A stretch of DNA of 38,536 nucleotides from Pseudomonadota bacterium (GCA_027487685.1 JAIYDC010000148.1:1-38536); one strand, 5' to 3'. Positions 1-9,088 are shown, counted from the first letter of the stretch. Numbers and translations are program-made. The notes: generated by a model from the letters alone, not told the origin.

Positions 1-129
1 CTGCAAAACCTCATCCCACGAGGGGAAAGCTAAGTCGTCGTTTCTGAAGGAGATCGACAATGCTAGTCAAAATTTTTGATCGAAATAATTCCCTTAATCG
101 ATGTTGTTGCCACCAATTTTAGATGGCAG

Positions 130-954
130 TTAGTAACTCTTGTGTTGCGTCCTGATAATATCGACGAGTTGGGCAATATGCTCGGGCATGTGTTGAAAGT
201 TGAGGCTTGAGAGGTGGATGTGCTGCTTTGGGAGGCCCTTCAGGTCATAAGAGCTGAGGTTTTTATCATTAACCGTGTGATCTGGGACAATGGCGATACC
301 GACGCCTTTTTGAACGAGCTTGAGGATGGTGGTGATCGAATTTACCACGATGATCTTTTGTGAGCGCTTTTTAAAGAGCTGGAAAAGATGATCGTTCTCG
401 GAGTAAACGATCCACGGATGCTCGGGGGCCTCTTTGGGTGTGAGTTCTTTCTTGCTCACAAGGACCATCTTCTCCTCAAAAAGTTTGAGTGAACTTACGA
501 GTTCACTTTGGATATTCTCCGTCGTGAAGATGAGGTCGTATTTACCGTTGTGAAGCTTATCTTTTAAGAGTTCCAGTGAGTTCACTTCAACCGTGAGTTG
601 GTGCGCGCTGGTGCGCGAGAATTCTACCATCACGTCGTTAAACCAGGTTTCAAGGAGGCCGTGAAGGATCCCCACTCGGATCACTTTATTCATGTGCCCG
701 AAGAAGATGTCCTGAAGTTTACCTTCGAATCTTCCAAGTTCCTCGAGCAAGGCCTGTCCTTTTTCCGTCAGAAGAACTTTTTTTGAAGAGCGGATGATAA
801 GTTGGTCACCCACGGACTCTTCTAGAAGCTTGATCTGACGAGAGACAGCAGATTGAGCGATGTTGAGTTCCTGGGCGGCCTTTGAAAAGTTCAGTAAACG
901 TGAGGTGACCATAAACGCTTTGAGGTAGCGGTAGTCGAGAGAGATCTCTTTCAT
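130..954 (-). CDS. LysR-family transcriptional regulator
   Basis: Predicted DNA-binding transcription factor. The N-terminal 60 residues hold a typical LysR winged helix-turn-helix (FSKAAQELNIAQSAVSRQIK, then LLTEKG), followed by a type 2 periplasmic-binding-like effector domain. At 274 residues it is slightly short for the family (about 300). An ATG four codons upstream (at 966) is possible. I chose the internal ATG at 954 because it overlaps the stop of the upstream IscA-like gene as ATGA, a normal translational coupling, and leaves MKEISLDYRY at the N terminus just before the HTH. LysR genes usually regulate a divergent neighbour, but this one is second in a two-gene unit, so its target is not obvious. 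The effector is unknown. Confidence 0.9.
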   Translation of the reverse strand: MKEISLDYRYLKAFMVTSRLLNFSKAAQELNIAQSAVSRQIKLLEESVGDQLIIRSSKKVLLTEKGQALLEELGRFEGKLQDIFFGHMNKVIRVGILHGLLETWFNDVMVEFSRTSAHQLTVEVNSLELLKDKLHNGKYDLIFTTENIQSELVSSLKLFEEKMVLVSKKELTPKEAPEHPWIVYSENDHLFQLFKKRSQKIIVVNSITTILKLVQKGVGIAIVPDHTVNDKNLSSYDLKGLPKQHIHLSSLNFQHMPEHIAQLVDIIRTQHKSY

Positions 955-1361
955 TTCTTCGCCCACGGTGGAAGGAGGCCCTCGTCCTTGAAAAACTTGC
1001 CTCTGTGCTGGCCATCTGCGGCGTTATTCACGATGAAGCCCTCTTCATTGCTCGATGTATCCAACAGATAATCCAGGGAAAGCTCCTGGGTATAGAAGGC
1101 GGTGAATGGATCCATGAGTACCGTGAGTTCGAAGTCAATCACAGGGTAGCTCATTCGAAGCATCAGGTCATCGGGATGGGGCTCGGAGAAGCCTGTGTCA
1201 TAGGTAAAGCCCTCGCAGCCTTTTCCACCGATTTTAATTCGAAATGACATTCCCTCGAGGGTGTAGTCATTGTCCTGCATGACCTGAATCTGGCGGACTG
1301 CGCTGTCAGTCACAAAAAATTTGATATCAGAGGCGGATAGTGTTCTTTCCATGGTGCCCAT
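951..1361 (-). CDS. HesB/IscA-like protein lacking the C-terminal CxC motif
   Basis: Resembles A-type iron-sulfur carrier proteins (IscA/ErpA/SufA). The core beta segment RIKIGGKGCEGF (C49) matches the conserved first-cysteine motif, and GFIVNN near residue 108 matches the block that normally runs into NPN...CGCG. Here that block reads NNAADGQHRGKFF, with no cysteines, so only one of the three conserved metal/cluster ligands is left. A10-20 residue tail (DEGLLPPWAKK) follows. This argues against ordinary cluster carriage; a regulatory, structural or single-Cys role is possible. It is the first gene of a pair with the LysR regulator (ATGA overlap). No good ribosome binding site is seen before either ATG (1361 or 1352), so the start is uncertain by three codons. 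Confidence 0.75.
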   Translation of the reverse strand: MGTMERTLSASDIKFFVTDSAVRQIQVMQDNDYTLEGMSFRIKIGGKGCEGFTYDTGFSEPHPDDLMLRMSYPVIDFELTVLMDPFTAFYTQELSLDYLLDTSSNEEGFIVNNAADGQHRGKFFKDEGLLPPWAKK

Positions 1362-1434
1362 TCTAGCAGGTCTTTTGAATGTTGTCTTTAGACCGCCGAA
1401 ATCTTATGCTTATTCGATTCCCTGGAGATGAAAT

Positions 1435-3186
1435 ATGAAGGTCCATTATCTCGTCGAAATCGTGAACCCAGAGCATCACTACGTTAAGGTCCGCCTTCGG
1501 ATTGAGGACGTTCCCGGAGAATCGCTCAAAATGTTTCTCCCTTCCTGGAGTCCCGGTTCTTACCTCATGCGGGAGTATGCCCGCCACATCCGCTGGATTC
1601 AGGCAACTCAGGCCAACGGAGAGGTGCTGTTCCACACACAGCTGGCCAAAGGGGTCTGGGAAATTGACTGGAGGAAGTCCGCTGCGGCCACCCGGGAAAC
1701 CACCCTCGAGGTGACTTATGAAGTTTACTGCCACGAACTCACGGTTCGAACTTCTCACGTGGATGCCTCCCACGCCTTCCTCCACGGGCCCTCTTATCTC
1801 GTGGGTATTCTGGATCATAAACTGCAAGATCCGACCATCGAGTTTCGATTTCCGCCGTCGTGGTCACGGCTTTCTACAGGTCTACGGGACGTCTCCCTCA
1901 ACCGAGAAAGATTCCTCTACCAGGCCGCGGATTACGATGAGCTGGTTGACGCCCCCGTTGAGATTGGATGCCATGAGACGGATGGTTTCGACTTTCTTGG
2001 AAGGCCTCACCAGTTGGCGTTCTACGGCGTTCAATATCCCCACCGCCATGACCTGAAGGCCGACATTAAGAAGATCGTTGAAACGGTCGCCCGTCATTTT
2101 GATAATGACCTTCCCTATAAGGACTATCTTTTCCTCACTCATTTCGTACCTAAATTGTATGGAGGTCTGGAGCACCTGAACTCAACCGCCCTTCACTTTG
2201 ATGGAAGGAAGCTCGGGAGTAGGAAAGACTACATCTCCTACCTTTCTCTCGTCGCACACGAGTATTTCCACCTGTGGAACGTTAAGCGGATTAGACCGCG
2301 GGAGCTTGGTCCCTTTGATTATTGTAACGAGGCCTACACCACACTCCTGTGGCTGGCCGAAGGCCTGACGAGCTTCGTCGACGACCTCTTTGTTTACCGG
2401 GCGGAACTTGCGACCCTTGAAGAGTATCTTGATATCGTGAAAGGGAATCTAGAAACTTACCTCAGCACTCCCGGACGTCGTTATCACTCTCTCGAGCAGA
2501 GTTCTTTTAATGCCTGGATTAAGCTCTACCGGCCAGATGAGAATTCAAAAAATTCGACGGTCAGTTACTACCTTAAAGGTGGTCTCGTCTTTACCGTCCT
2601 TCAGGCGCTTCTCGTTGAGCAGGGCCGCTCTGTTGACGAGCTTCTCTCTCTTCTCTGGAAGGACTTTAAAGAACACACCCATCGCGGGCTGGTTAAAGAA
2701 GACATCTACCGGATGGTGCGAGAGATTGGTGGTGATGAGATCCTCACTCGGTTTACGGAGATGGTGGAGTCCACAACTGATATTGATTTTGAAAGCGCCT
2801 TTCGGAAACTTGGCTGTGAGCTCAAGTGGAGCGAGCCCTCTTCGCCTTGGATCGGCGCTGACTTTGAGTACACCGGTGAGCGTGTCTTCGTGAAGACGAT
2901 CTCTCTTGATTCGCCGGCCCAACGGGGTGGACTGAACGTGGGCGATGAGGTTCTTTTCTTGAATGAGCTGAGGTTTGAAAAGGGTGATGTCGATAAGCTC
3001 GGAACACTCCTCGTGATGGATCGGCCTTATGGACTCGTGATTTCTCGCCTCGGGAAACTAGAACGGGTGGAGCTTATCCCCGGTCGAGCGCCCCGGCAAT
3101 TGAAGGAGATCTCCATCGTCGACCGCGGGCTGGCGGAAAGGGCGTTTAGTTTTTCGCCCAGGCCCGTGCTACTACATAAGGCCTAA
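1435..3186 (+). CDS. M61-family metallopeptidase with C-terminal PDZ domain
   Basis: A 583-residue zinc aminopeptidase of the M61 (glycyl aminopeptidase) family. It has an N-terminal beta-rich M61 domain, then the zinc site HEYFHLWNVKRIRP (H275, E276, H279) with the third ligand E309 in WLAEGLTSF, then a helical region. A PDZ domain lies near residues 480-560 (GADFEYTGERVFVKTI...SPAQRGGLNVGDEVLFLN). All expected catalytic residues are present and the length is normal. There is no signal peptide, so it is probably cytoplasmic, as for many M61 proteins. The start has GGAG about 8 bases upstream. The last 41 bases overlap the convergent phosphopantetheinyl transferase gene. Substrate preference cannot be read from the sequence. 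Confidence 0.93.
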   Translation: MKVHYLVEIVNPEHHYVKVRLRIEDVPGESLKMFLPSWSPGSYLMREYARHIRWIQATQANGEVLFHTQLAKGVWEIDWRKSAAATRETTLEVTYEVYCHELTVRTSHVDASHAFLHGPSYLVGILDHKLQDPTIEFRFPPSWSRLSTGLRDVSLNRERFLYQAADYDELVDAPVEIGCHETDGFDFLGRPHQLAFYGVQYPHRHDLKADIKKIVETVARHFDNDLPYKDYLFLTHFVPKLYGGLEHLNSTALHFDGRKLGSRKDYISYLSLVAHEYFHLWNVKRIRPRELGPFDYCNEAYTTLLWLAEGLTSFVDDLFVYRAELATLEEYLDIVKGNLETYLSTPGRRYHSLEQSSFNAWIKLYRPDENSKNSTVSYYLKGGLVFTVLQALLVEQGRSVDELLSLLWKDFKEHTHRGLVKEDIYRMVREIGGDEILTRFTEMVESTTDIDFESAFRKLGCELKWSEPSSPWIGADFEYTGERVFVKTISLDSPAQRGGLNVGDEVLFLNELRFEKGDVDKLGTLLVMDRPYGLVISRLGKLERVELIPGRAPRQLKEISIVDRGLAERAFSFSPRPVLLHKA

Positions 3187-3724
3187 CCCGCTCCAATTCC
3201 CAAGACCCTTCGGATCCGGATTGAGGGTGGAGCCAGCGCTGATTGCCAATTTGGATCGACGAAAAATCAACGGGTCGATCCGAGGCCCGGGCGTTCATCA
3301 AGACTTTAAAGACCGCCTCTTTCAGGCACCAGAGTTCAAGATTATCCAGCGCGCTGTCTGACGGGTGCGAGATACGCTCCATGATGGTTTGTTTGACCAC
3401 CCGCTCATCATGCTCGACGTCGATTCCAACCCCCCGGTAGGCCTGCCGGTCGGCAATCAGTGCAGCACCGCAATCAGAGGTATGTGTGAGTGAGATAGTG
3501 AAGTCTGAGAAATGGTGAAGTGCATCGAAACTTTTGAGAGTCAGTAACCGCGGCGGTGCGGATACTCCTCGTTCTTCGAGACAAAGCCGGAGCGCTTCTC
3601 GGGAGAGGAGGAATCCTGATAGCCGACCAGTGTGCACGGGTCCTTTGAAGGAGTGGTCTGCTAACGTGGGCCACTCCGGGTCCGTAGGATTTTTTAAAGA
3701 TTGTGCGAGTCGAAAAGTTAGCAT
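3146..3724 (-). CDS. 4'-phosphopantetheinyl transferase (Sfp/AcpT type)
   Basis: Transfers the phosphopantetheine arm from CoA to a serine of acyl or peptidyl carrier proteins. The diagnostic motifs are present: GVGIDVE (magnesium ligands D102 and E104) and LWCLKEAVFK (E136 and K). Upstream, SLTHT supplies the conserved histidine block. The 192-residue length is somewhat short for the Sfp class (about 220), mostly at the N terminus. No carrier-protein or synthase gene lies nearby, so it may serve the primary fatty-acid carrier protein or a distant locus. It is convergent with, and overlaps, the M61 gene, and is divergent from glutamine synthetase across 158 bases. Confidence 0.88.
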   Translation of the reverse strand: MLTFRLAQSLKNPTDPEWPTLADHSFKGPVHTGRLSGFLLSREALRLCLEERGVSAPPRLLTLKSFDALHHFSDFTISLTHTSDCGAALIADRQAYRGVGIDVEHDERVVKQTIMERISHPSDSALDNLELWCLKEAVFKVLMNARASDRPVDFSSIQIGNQRWLHPQSGSEGSWELERVRPYVVARAWAKN

Positions 3725-3882
3725 ACCTGAGTGAGTTTATCCTGAATGGGCCTTTCTGGTAAGTTATAAAAAGAAGTTAGAAAATCTCTGGTTTTCGCTG
3801 ATAATACTCTCTAGAGTTTCCATTAAAAGATACTAAGTTTTTAATTTCAATATGCGAAAGTCATCTTTCAGGAGAAGAAGTC

Positions 3883-6072
3883 ATGGCCAATCATTTACGT
3901 CAGCAAGCTAAGCTTTCGGTCTACGGTCGTAAATCCCGTAAGTGCAACGTTCCCAAGAGCGAGCATGGGAAATACCTAAAAGTATCCCAATACTATGGTG
4001 AGAACGTTTACAACTACCATCTCTCAAAATCACTCTCCCTCGAAGACAAGGATGCACTCAAGCAAGTGCTCGACGGGAAGAAGAACATCGATCGGCCGCT
4101 TGCAACGAAAGTTGCTAACTCTGTCCTTGAATGGGCGAATTCCAAGGGAGCGACCCATTTCTGTCACTGGTTTCAGCCACTGACGGGTTCCACTGCTGAG
4201 AAGCATGACGCCTTCTTGAACTTTGACAATGACCGTGCGATCGAGACCCTCTCTGCCTCCCAGCTCATGCAGGGTGAGCCGGATGCATCGTCCTTCCCGC
4301 ATGGTGGGTCCCGTGCAACTTTCGAGGCCCGGGGTTATACCACTTGGGATCTTACGTCTCCGATTTTCATTCAGGAATCCACCAACGGAAAGACCCTGGT
4401 TATTCCTACGGCGTTTGTTTCATACCATGGTGATGCACTCGATACGAAAACTCCGCTGTTGCGTTCTGATCTTCAGATGAATGAAGTCATGACAAAGTTC
4501 TGCCGGCTCGTCGGCATGAAGGACGTGAACAAGGTCTACACGACCTGCGGTGCTGAGCAGGAATATTTCCTGATCGACAAGGCCTTCTACTTTGGTCGTC
4601 AAGATCTTGTGATGACGGGTCGGGCCCTCATGGGCTCTCTCACATCTCGGAATCAGCAGTTAGAGGATCACTACTTCGGCATGATCGAAGACCGGGTCCT
4701 TGCGTTCATGCAAGAAGTAGAAATTGAACTCTACAAGATGGGAATTCCGGCGAAAACGCGGCACAACGAAGTGGCCCCAGGTCAGTTTGAATTGGCACCA
4801 ATTTTTAAGGATGCCAACGCTGCTGCCGATAATAACCAGGTCGTCATGACAGTCCTTCGTAACGTGGCCCTGAAACATGATTTTGTGTGTCTTCTTCATG
4901 AGAAGCCCTTTGCTGGCGTGAACGGATCTGGAAAGCACTTGAACTGGTCGATGGCGACGGACACCGGTGTCAACCTCCTCGAGCCGGGCCATGACCCTCA
5001 TGAAAACTACCGCTTCCTCGCCGTTGTTGCGACGGTCACCGAGGCAGTCTACCGCCACGCCGACGCCATCCGAATGGGCATCGCTTCCCACGGGAACGAC
5101 CATCGTCTAGGGGCCAATGAAGCACCTCCGAGCATTATGTCTGTCTTCCTTGGATCGACGCTAACAGAAATCCTTGATTCGATGATCTCCGGAGGAAAGT
5201 ACGTTGCCTCTTCTAAGACCCTGTTGGACCTCGGTGCGCGACAGCTCGCGGACCTCGTCAAAGACAACACCGACCGAAATCGGACTTCACCGTTCGCGTT
5301 CACTGGAAACAAGTTCGAGTTCCGCGCCTGCGGTTCTTCGGCATCTATCGGCTACCCGCTCTCGATCCTAAACGCGGCCGCAGTGGATGTCTTCGCTGAG
5401 ACTAATAAGATCATTGAAGACGAACTCGCTAAAGGCAAATCAAGCGATGAGGCCCTCGCGACGGTCATCCTCAAATGGTATGGAAACGCCCAGCGTGTTG
5501 TTTTCAACGGCGACGGCTACTCTCAGGAGTGGGTGAAAGAAGCTGAAAAGCGCGGCCTCGGCAACATGCGCACCACTCCAGAGGCGATCGCTGTGCTGAA
5601 GGATGCCAAGAAGACCAACTTCCTGGTGAAGACTGGGGTCTTCACCGAGTCGGAGATTGCTACGCGCCACAACGTCATGCTCGAGCGCTATATCAAGTGC
5701 CGCGATATTGAACTCAAGACCCTCTCTGGTATGGTTCTGAAGAACGTCATTCCGGTGGCGGTGGATTACAAGGCCCAGCTTGCCGACTCGATCAAAAAGC
5801 AGAAGGAAGCGGGTTCAGACTCCTCGCTTGAACTCGAAATTCTCAAGGACCTTGCAGCAGTTTCAAAGTCTCTTTACGAGCAGACCCAGAACCTTATAAG
5901 TTCTCTCGATGCGATCCATAAACACGACGAAGAAACCGTCGCGCGTAAGATTGCACAAGAACTTATGCCTCAGTCGTTTAAGATCGCTGAGCTGTGCGGG
6001 AAGGTCGAGGAGATCGTGCCAGACGATCAATGGCCGCTCCCCAAGTTCTACGACATGCTCTTTATTCGTTAG
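3883..6072 (+). CDS. glnN: glutamine synthetase, type III
   Basis: ATP-dependent formation of glutamine from glutamate and ammonia. The 729-residue length is diagnostic of GSIII rather than GSI (about 470). Conserved catalytic blocks include TCGAEQEYF, RHNEVAPGQFELAPIF, HEKPFAGVNGSGKHLNWS, ANEAPPSI and FRACGSSASIGYP. No adenylylation-site context of GSI is expected in this class. A strong AGGAG lies upstream of the ATG. The 158-base region shared with the divergent gene holds a weak promoter candidate (TTAGAA at 3777, 17 bases, GATAAT at 3800); I saw no clear sigma-54 or NtrC-type site. A strong hairpin terminator follows directly, so it is probably transcribed alone. Confidence 0.96.
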   Translation: MANHLRQQAKLSVYGRKSRKCNVPKSEHGKYLKVSQYYGENVYNYHLSKSLSLEDKDALKQVLDGKKNIDRPLATKVANSVLEWANSKGATHFCHWFQPLTGSTAEKHDAFLNFDNDRAIETLSASQLMQGEPDASSFPHGGSRATFEARGYTTWDLTSPIFIQESTNGKTLVIPTAFVSYHGDALDTKTPLLRSDLQMNEVMTKFCRLVGMKDVNKVYTTCGAEQEYFLIDKAFYFGRQDLVMTGRALMGSLTSRNQQLEDHYFGMIEDRVLAFMQEVEIELYKMGIPAKTRHNEVAPGQFELAPIFKDANAAADNNQVVMTVLRNVALKHDFVCLLHEKPFAGVNGSGKHLNWSMATDTGVNLLEPGHDPHENYRFLAVVATVTEAVYRHADAIRMGIASHGNDHRLGANEAPPSIMSVFLGSTLTEILDSMISGGKYVASSKTLLDLGARQLADLVKDNTDRNRTSPFAFTGNKFEFRACGSSASIGYPLSILNAAAVDVFAETNKIIEDELAKGKSSDEALATVILKWYGNAQRVVFNGDGYSQEWVKEAEKRGLGNMRTTPEAIAVLKDAKKTNFLVKTGVFTESEIATRHNVMLERYIKCRDIELKTLSGMVLKNVIPVAVDYKAQLADSIKKQKEAGSDSSLELEILKDLAAVSKSLYEQTQNLISSLDAIHKHDEETVARKIAQELMPQSFKIAELCGKVEEIVPDDQWPLPKFYDMLFIR

Positions 6073-6080
6073 TCTTCCAG

Positions 6081-6117
6081 AGAAGAGGCCACTACAAAGT
6101 TGGCCTCTTCTTTTTTT
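6081..6117 (+). terminator. Rho-independent terminator of the glutamine synthetase gene
   Basis: Perfect 11-bp stem, AGAAGAGGCCA (6081-6091) with TGGCCTCTTCT (6101-6111), a 9-base loop, and a run of seven T at 6111-6117. It begins 8 bases after the stop codon. Confidence 0.93.
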
Positions 6118-6406
6118 GTACGATTCAACCACAAGTAGAAGCCGCCTCGTATCCGTCGAGCCGTAGGATTCCGGAGTCTGACGTTCGTTCAGAGATCTTG
6201 CTAGATTAACCAGACGTACGACGAACCTATTCGGCGTACTTGGATTCATCCGGAAGCCTGTGTCGATGAGACACTTTAAACCACGCGTTATCTCTCCCAC
6301 GATCTTTGTGCCATCATCAACGATGAGCTTTTTTAGCTTTATTCCACTAGGTCCCCAATCAGCAAACAGCCTAGGCCGTTGCTCAAGGTGTCGCAGATTT
6401 TAATCC
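6118..6406. other. intergenic region without a convincing gene
   Basis: About 290 bases between the glutamine synthetase terminator and the topA promoter. The plus strand has no ORF with a convincing ribosome binding site. The minus strand stays open from about 6399 through the whole gap and on into the antisense of glnN, but it has no ATG start within the gap (first candidate is a GTG at 6300) and would run through the terminator hairpin. I see no tRNA or known riboswitch pattern. Confidence 0.5.
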
Positions 6407-6435
6407 TTGACTCTTTTCTGGATGGCCCTTATCTC
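6407..6435 (+). promoter_or_regulatory. candidate sigma-70 promoter for topA
   Basis: TTGACT (6407-6412), 17-base spacer, TATCTC (6430-6435), 32 bases before the topA start. The -10 is imperfect, but it matches in form the stronger rpmE2 promoter further on (TATCTT). Confidence 0.5.
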
Positions 6436-6467
6436 TATTAAAGACAGTCTCTTAATATAGGATAAAA

Positions 6468-9029
6468 ATGGCAGACAAAAAATATCTGGTGATCGTGGAG
6501 TCTCCCACGAAGGCTAAGACCATCCGCAAGTTCCTTCCAAGTAATTATATTGTCGAAGCAAGCATGGGTCATATCCGGGATCTTCCGCAGTCTGCGTCTG
6601 ATATTCCGGCCGCTCTCAAAAAAGAAGAGTGGACTAAGTTAGGCGTCAACGTCGAGGAAAACTTCGAGCCACTCTACATCGTTCCCAAAGATAAGAAAAA
6701 GATAATCACCGACCTCAAGGCCAAAATGAAGGGCGTTGATATCATCTACCTCGCGACCGACGAAGACCGCGAGGGAGAGTCGATCTCCTGGCACCTTCTA
6801 GAGCTTCTGAAGCCGAAGGTCCCTGTGAAACGGATGGTGTTCCACGAAATCACGAAGACCGCTATCCTGAAGGCGCTGAAAGAGACACGGGATGTTGACG
6901 AGAAGCTCGTTCGCGCCCAAGAGACCCGCCGGATCCTCGACCGGCTTTATGGCTACACGCTTTCGCCGCTTATCTGGAAGAAGATTGCCTACGGTCTTTC
7001 CGCCGGCCGAGTTCAGTCCACTGGCCTTAAGATGATCTGCGAGCGCGAACGGGAGCGGATGCGCTTTAAGCGCTCGGTCTATTGGGACATTAAGGCCCAA
7101 GTCCATCCGGAGAAAGATAGAAAGGCCCTCTTCGACGCTAAACTCACTTCCGTAAAAGGCGGCCGTGTTGCCGGCGGTAAGGACTTTGATGGTCTGACGG
7201 GTAAGTTGACGGATGAGAAGAAGGTTGTGCTTCTCGACGAAAAAATGTCGAAGGATCTTGCCAAGAATATTGAAAAGGCGGCTTGGAAAGTCATCTCCGT
7301 GGAGGAGAAGACGTTTAATTCGAAGCCTGCCATTCCGTTTATCACCTCTACGCTCCAGATGGAGTCCAACCGAAAGCTCGGTATGTCTTCTAAGGACACG
7401 ATGAGGACGGCCCAGCGGCTCTATGAAGAAGGTCTCATCACCTATATGAGAACGGACTCCCCAAACCTCTCCCAGGAGGCGATCAATGCCGCCCGGACGA
7501 TGGTGGTTGAGCTGTACGGAAAGAACTACCTGAATCCAGAAGTTCGGCAGTACCAGGCGAAGACTAAGGGCGCACAAGAGGCCCACGAGGCCATTCGCCC
7601 AGCGGGTGCAGAGTTTACGCACCCAGAAAAAACCGGTCTTTCTGGACGGGAACTTCAGCTCTATGAGCTTATCTGGAAGCGCACCATGGCGACCCAGATG
7701 AAGGAAGCCGAGAAGGCTTCTATGACGATCAAGATTGAGGCCGGGGAGGCCGAGTTCTCATCAAGCGGAACTCGGATCTTATTTCCTGGTTTTCTTCGCG
7801 TGTACGTCGAGGGCTCGGACGATCCGGAAGCAGCTCTCGAAGACAAGGAAGTCATCCTTCCGGTCCTGAAAAAGGGTGACCTCCTGAAGGCCGCAGTCAT
7901 TTCGCCGGAACATCACGAGACCAAGCCTCCGGCACGATTTACTGAAGCATCGATCGTTCAGTCTTTGGAAAAAGAGGGCGTGGGCCGACCTTCAACCTAC
8001 GCCTCGATTATTGGCACGATCCTCGACCGGGGCTACGTCCGAAAAGATGGCTCTGCTCTTATTCCAACGTTCACGGGAATGGCCGTGATCCAGCTCCTTG
8101 AGAATCATTTCGAGCACCTGGTCGACTACTCCTTTACTTCAGAGATGGAGGCCTCTCTGGATAAGATTGCTTACGGTGAAGAGGATTGGTTGAAGTACCT
8201 GACGAAGTTCTATAAGGGCAAAACGGGACTCGCCAAGAGAGTTGAGGAGCAGGATAAAAAGATCAAGCCTGAGGAATCTCGGACGATCCATATCACCAAA
8301 GATGGCAAAGATATGGATATCAAGGTCGGGCGCTTTGGGCCCTATGTGGTCGAGATCAATGGCAAGGATGAGGTCCACGCATCGATTCCTGAAGACATTG
8401 CACCGGCAGACCTTGACCCAGAGCAGATCAAAGAGTTAATTAAAACTCATGCCGAGGGCCCAAAGCCCATCGGAAAAGATCCCAAAACGAAGCAAAGTAT
8501 TTATGTTCTGGTCGGGCGCTATGGAGCGTACTTCCAGCTGGGTGAAGTCACAGATGAGAACCCAAAGCCCAAGCGTGCCTCTCTTCCTAAGGGGAAAGAT
8601 CCAAAAACGGTAACTGTGGATGAGGCGGTTCAGGCGCTTTCTCTCCCGAGGGAGCTGGGTCTTCATCCAGAGACGAAGAAGCCGGTTCTTGCCAATAATG
8701 GAAGGTTCGGGCCCTACGTCATGCACGAGGGGAACTTCCGTTCTTTAAAGAAAGAGGACGACCTGCACAGCGTAGATCTTAAGCGTGCTGTGGAGCTTCT
8801 TTCTGAAGAGAAAGGAGCATCTCGCCGGGGTGGTAAGGTTTTACGGGATTTTGGTCTGGTGGCGAAACTCAAAAAGAAGGCCCAGGTGTTGGATGGGAAG
8901 TATGGACCTTACATCAAAGTGGGCACCAAAAACATCACCCTTCCGGAAGACAAGAGAGATCCCAAAGTTATTGAAAAGATGACGGAAGCTGAACTCGCTA
9001 GCATCGTTCTAGCAGCGGCCAAGAAGTAG
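6468..9029 (+). CDS. topA: DNA topoisomerase I (type IA)
   Basis: Relaxes negatively supercoiled DNA through a transient 5'-phosphotyrosine link. The N-terminal Toprim domain starts VIVESPTKAKTIRKFL, and its acidic triad lies in ATDEDREGE near residue 95. The topoisomerase IA core carries SAGRVQSTGLKMIC and the active-site tyrosine Y326 in GLITYMRTDSPNLS. Beyond residue about 600 there are no Cys4 zinc fingers as in E. coli TopA. Instead there are four lysine-rich repeats around G[RK][FY]GPY (GRFGPYVVE, GRYGAYFQL, GRFGPYVMH, GKYGPYIKV), the C-terminal repeat type seen in many non-enteric bacteria. The 853-residue length is normal. It ends 30 bases before a separate promoter for rpmE2. Confidence 0.97.
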   Translation: MADKKYLVIVESPTKAKTIRKFLPSNYIVEASMGHIRDLPQSASDIPAALKKEEWTKLGVNVEENFEPLYIVPKDKKKIITDLKAKMKGVDIIYLATDEDREGESISWHLLELLKPKVPVKRMVFHEITKTAILKALKETRDVDEKLVRAQETRRILDRLYGYTLSPLIWKKIAYGLSAGRVQSTGLKMICERERERMRFKRSVYWDIKAQVHPEKDRKALFDAKLTSVKGGRVAGGKDFDGLTGKLTDEKKVVLLDEKMSKDLAKNIEKAAWKVISVEEKTFNSKPAIPFITSTLQMESNRKLGMSSKDTMRTAQRLYEEGLITYMRTDSPNLSQEAINAARTMVVELYGKNYLNPEVRQYQAKTKGAQEAHEAIRPAGAEFTHPEKTGLSGRELQLYELIWKRTMATQMKEAEKASMTIKIEAGEAEFSSSGTRILFPGFLRVYVEGSDDPEAALEDKEVILPVLKKGDLLKAAVISPEHHETKPPARFTEASIVQSLEKEGVGRPSTYASIIGTILDRGYVRKDGSALIPTFTGMAVIQLLENHFEHLVDYSFTSEMEASLDKIAYGEEDWLKYLTKFYKGKTGLAKRVEEQDKKIKPEESRTIHITKDGKDMDIKVGRFGPYVVEINGKDEVHASIPEDIAPADLDPEQIKELIKTHAEGPKPIGKDPKTKQSIYVLVGRYGAYFQLGEVTDENPKPKRASLPKGKDPKTVTVDEAVQALSLPRELGLHPETKKPVLANNGRFGPYVMHEGNFRSLKKEDDLHSVDLKRAVELLSEEKGASRRGGKVLRDFGLVAKLKKKAQVLDGKYGPYIKVGTKNITLPEDKRDPKVIEKMTEAELASIVLAAAKK

Positions 9030-9059
9030 GTTGGTGACTGTTTTTTCAACGACTTTTCG

Positions 9060-9088
9060 TTGACAGCTAGCGCCCTCCTAGGTATCTT
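9060..9088 (+). promoter_or_regulatory. strong sigma-70 promoter for rpmE2
   Basis: Consensus -35 TTGACA (9060-9065), 17-base spacer, -10 TATCTT (9083-9088). It lies 47 bases before the rpmE2 start codon. The -35 overlaps the right arm of a small hairpin (CAACG / CGTTG, 9048-9062) just downstream of the topA stop. Confidence 0.8.

Noticed and set aside
4660-5103. 147-codon frame antisense to glutamine synthetase
   Set aside because: Overlaps the catalytic core of a firmly identified gene, with no independent evidence.
6254-6402. Plus-strand ORF of about 45 codons in the glnN-topA gap
   Set aside because: No ribosome binding site at a usable distance, and low-complexity product.
6798-7622. 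274-codon open frame antisense to topA
   Set aside because: It lies wholly within the conserved topA core, has no family resemblance and no ribosome binding site; it is a codon-bias shadow.
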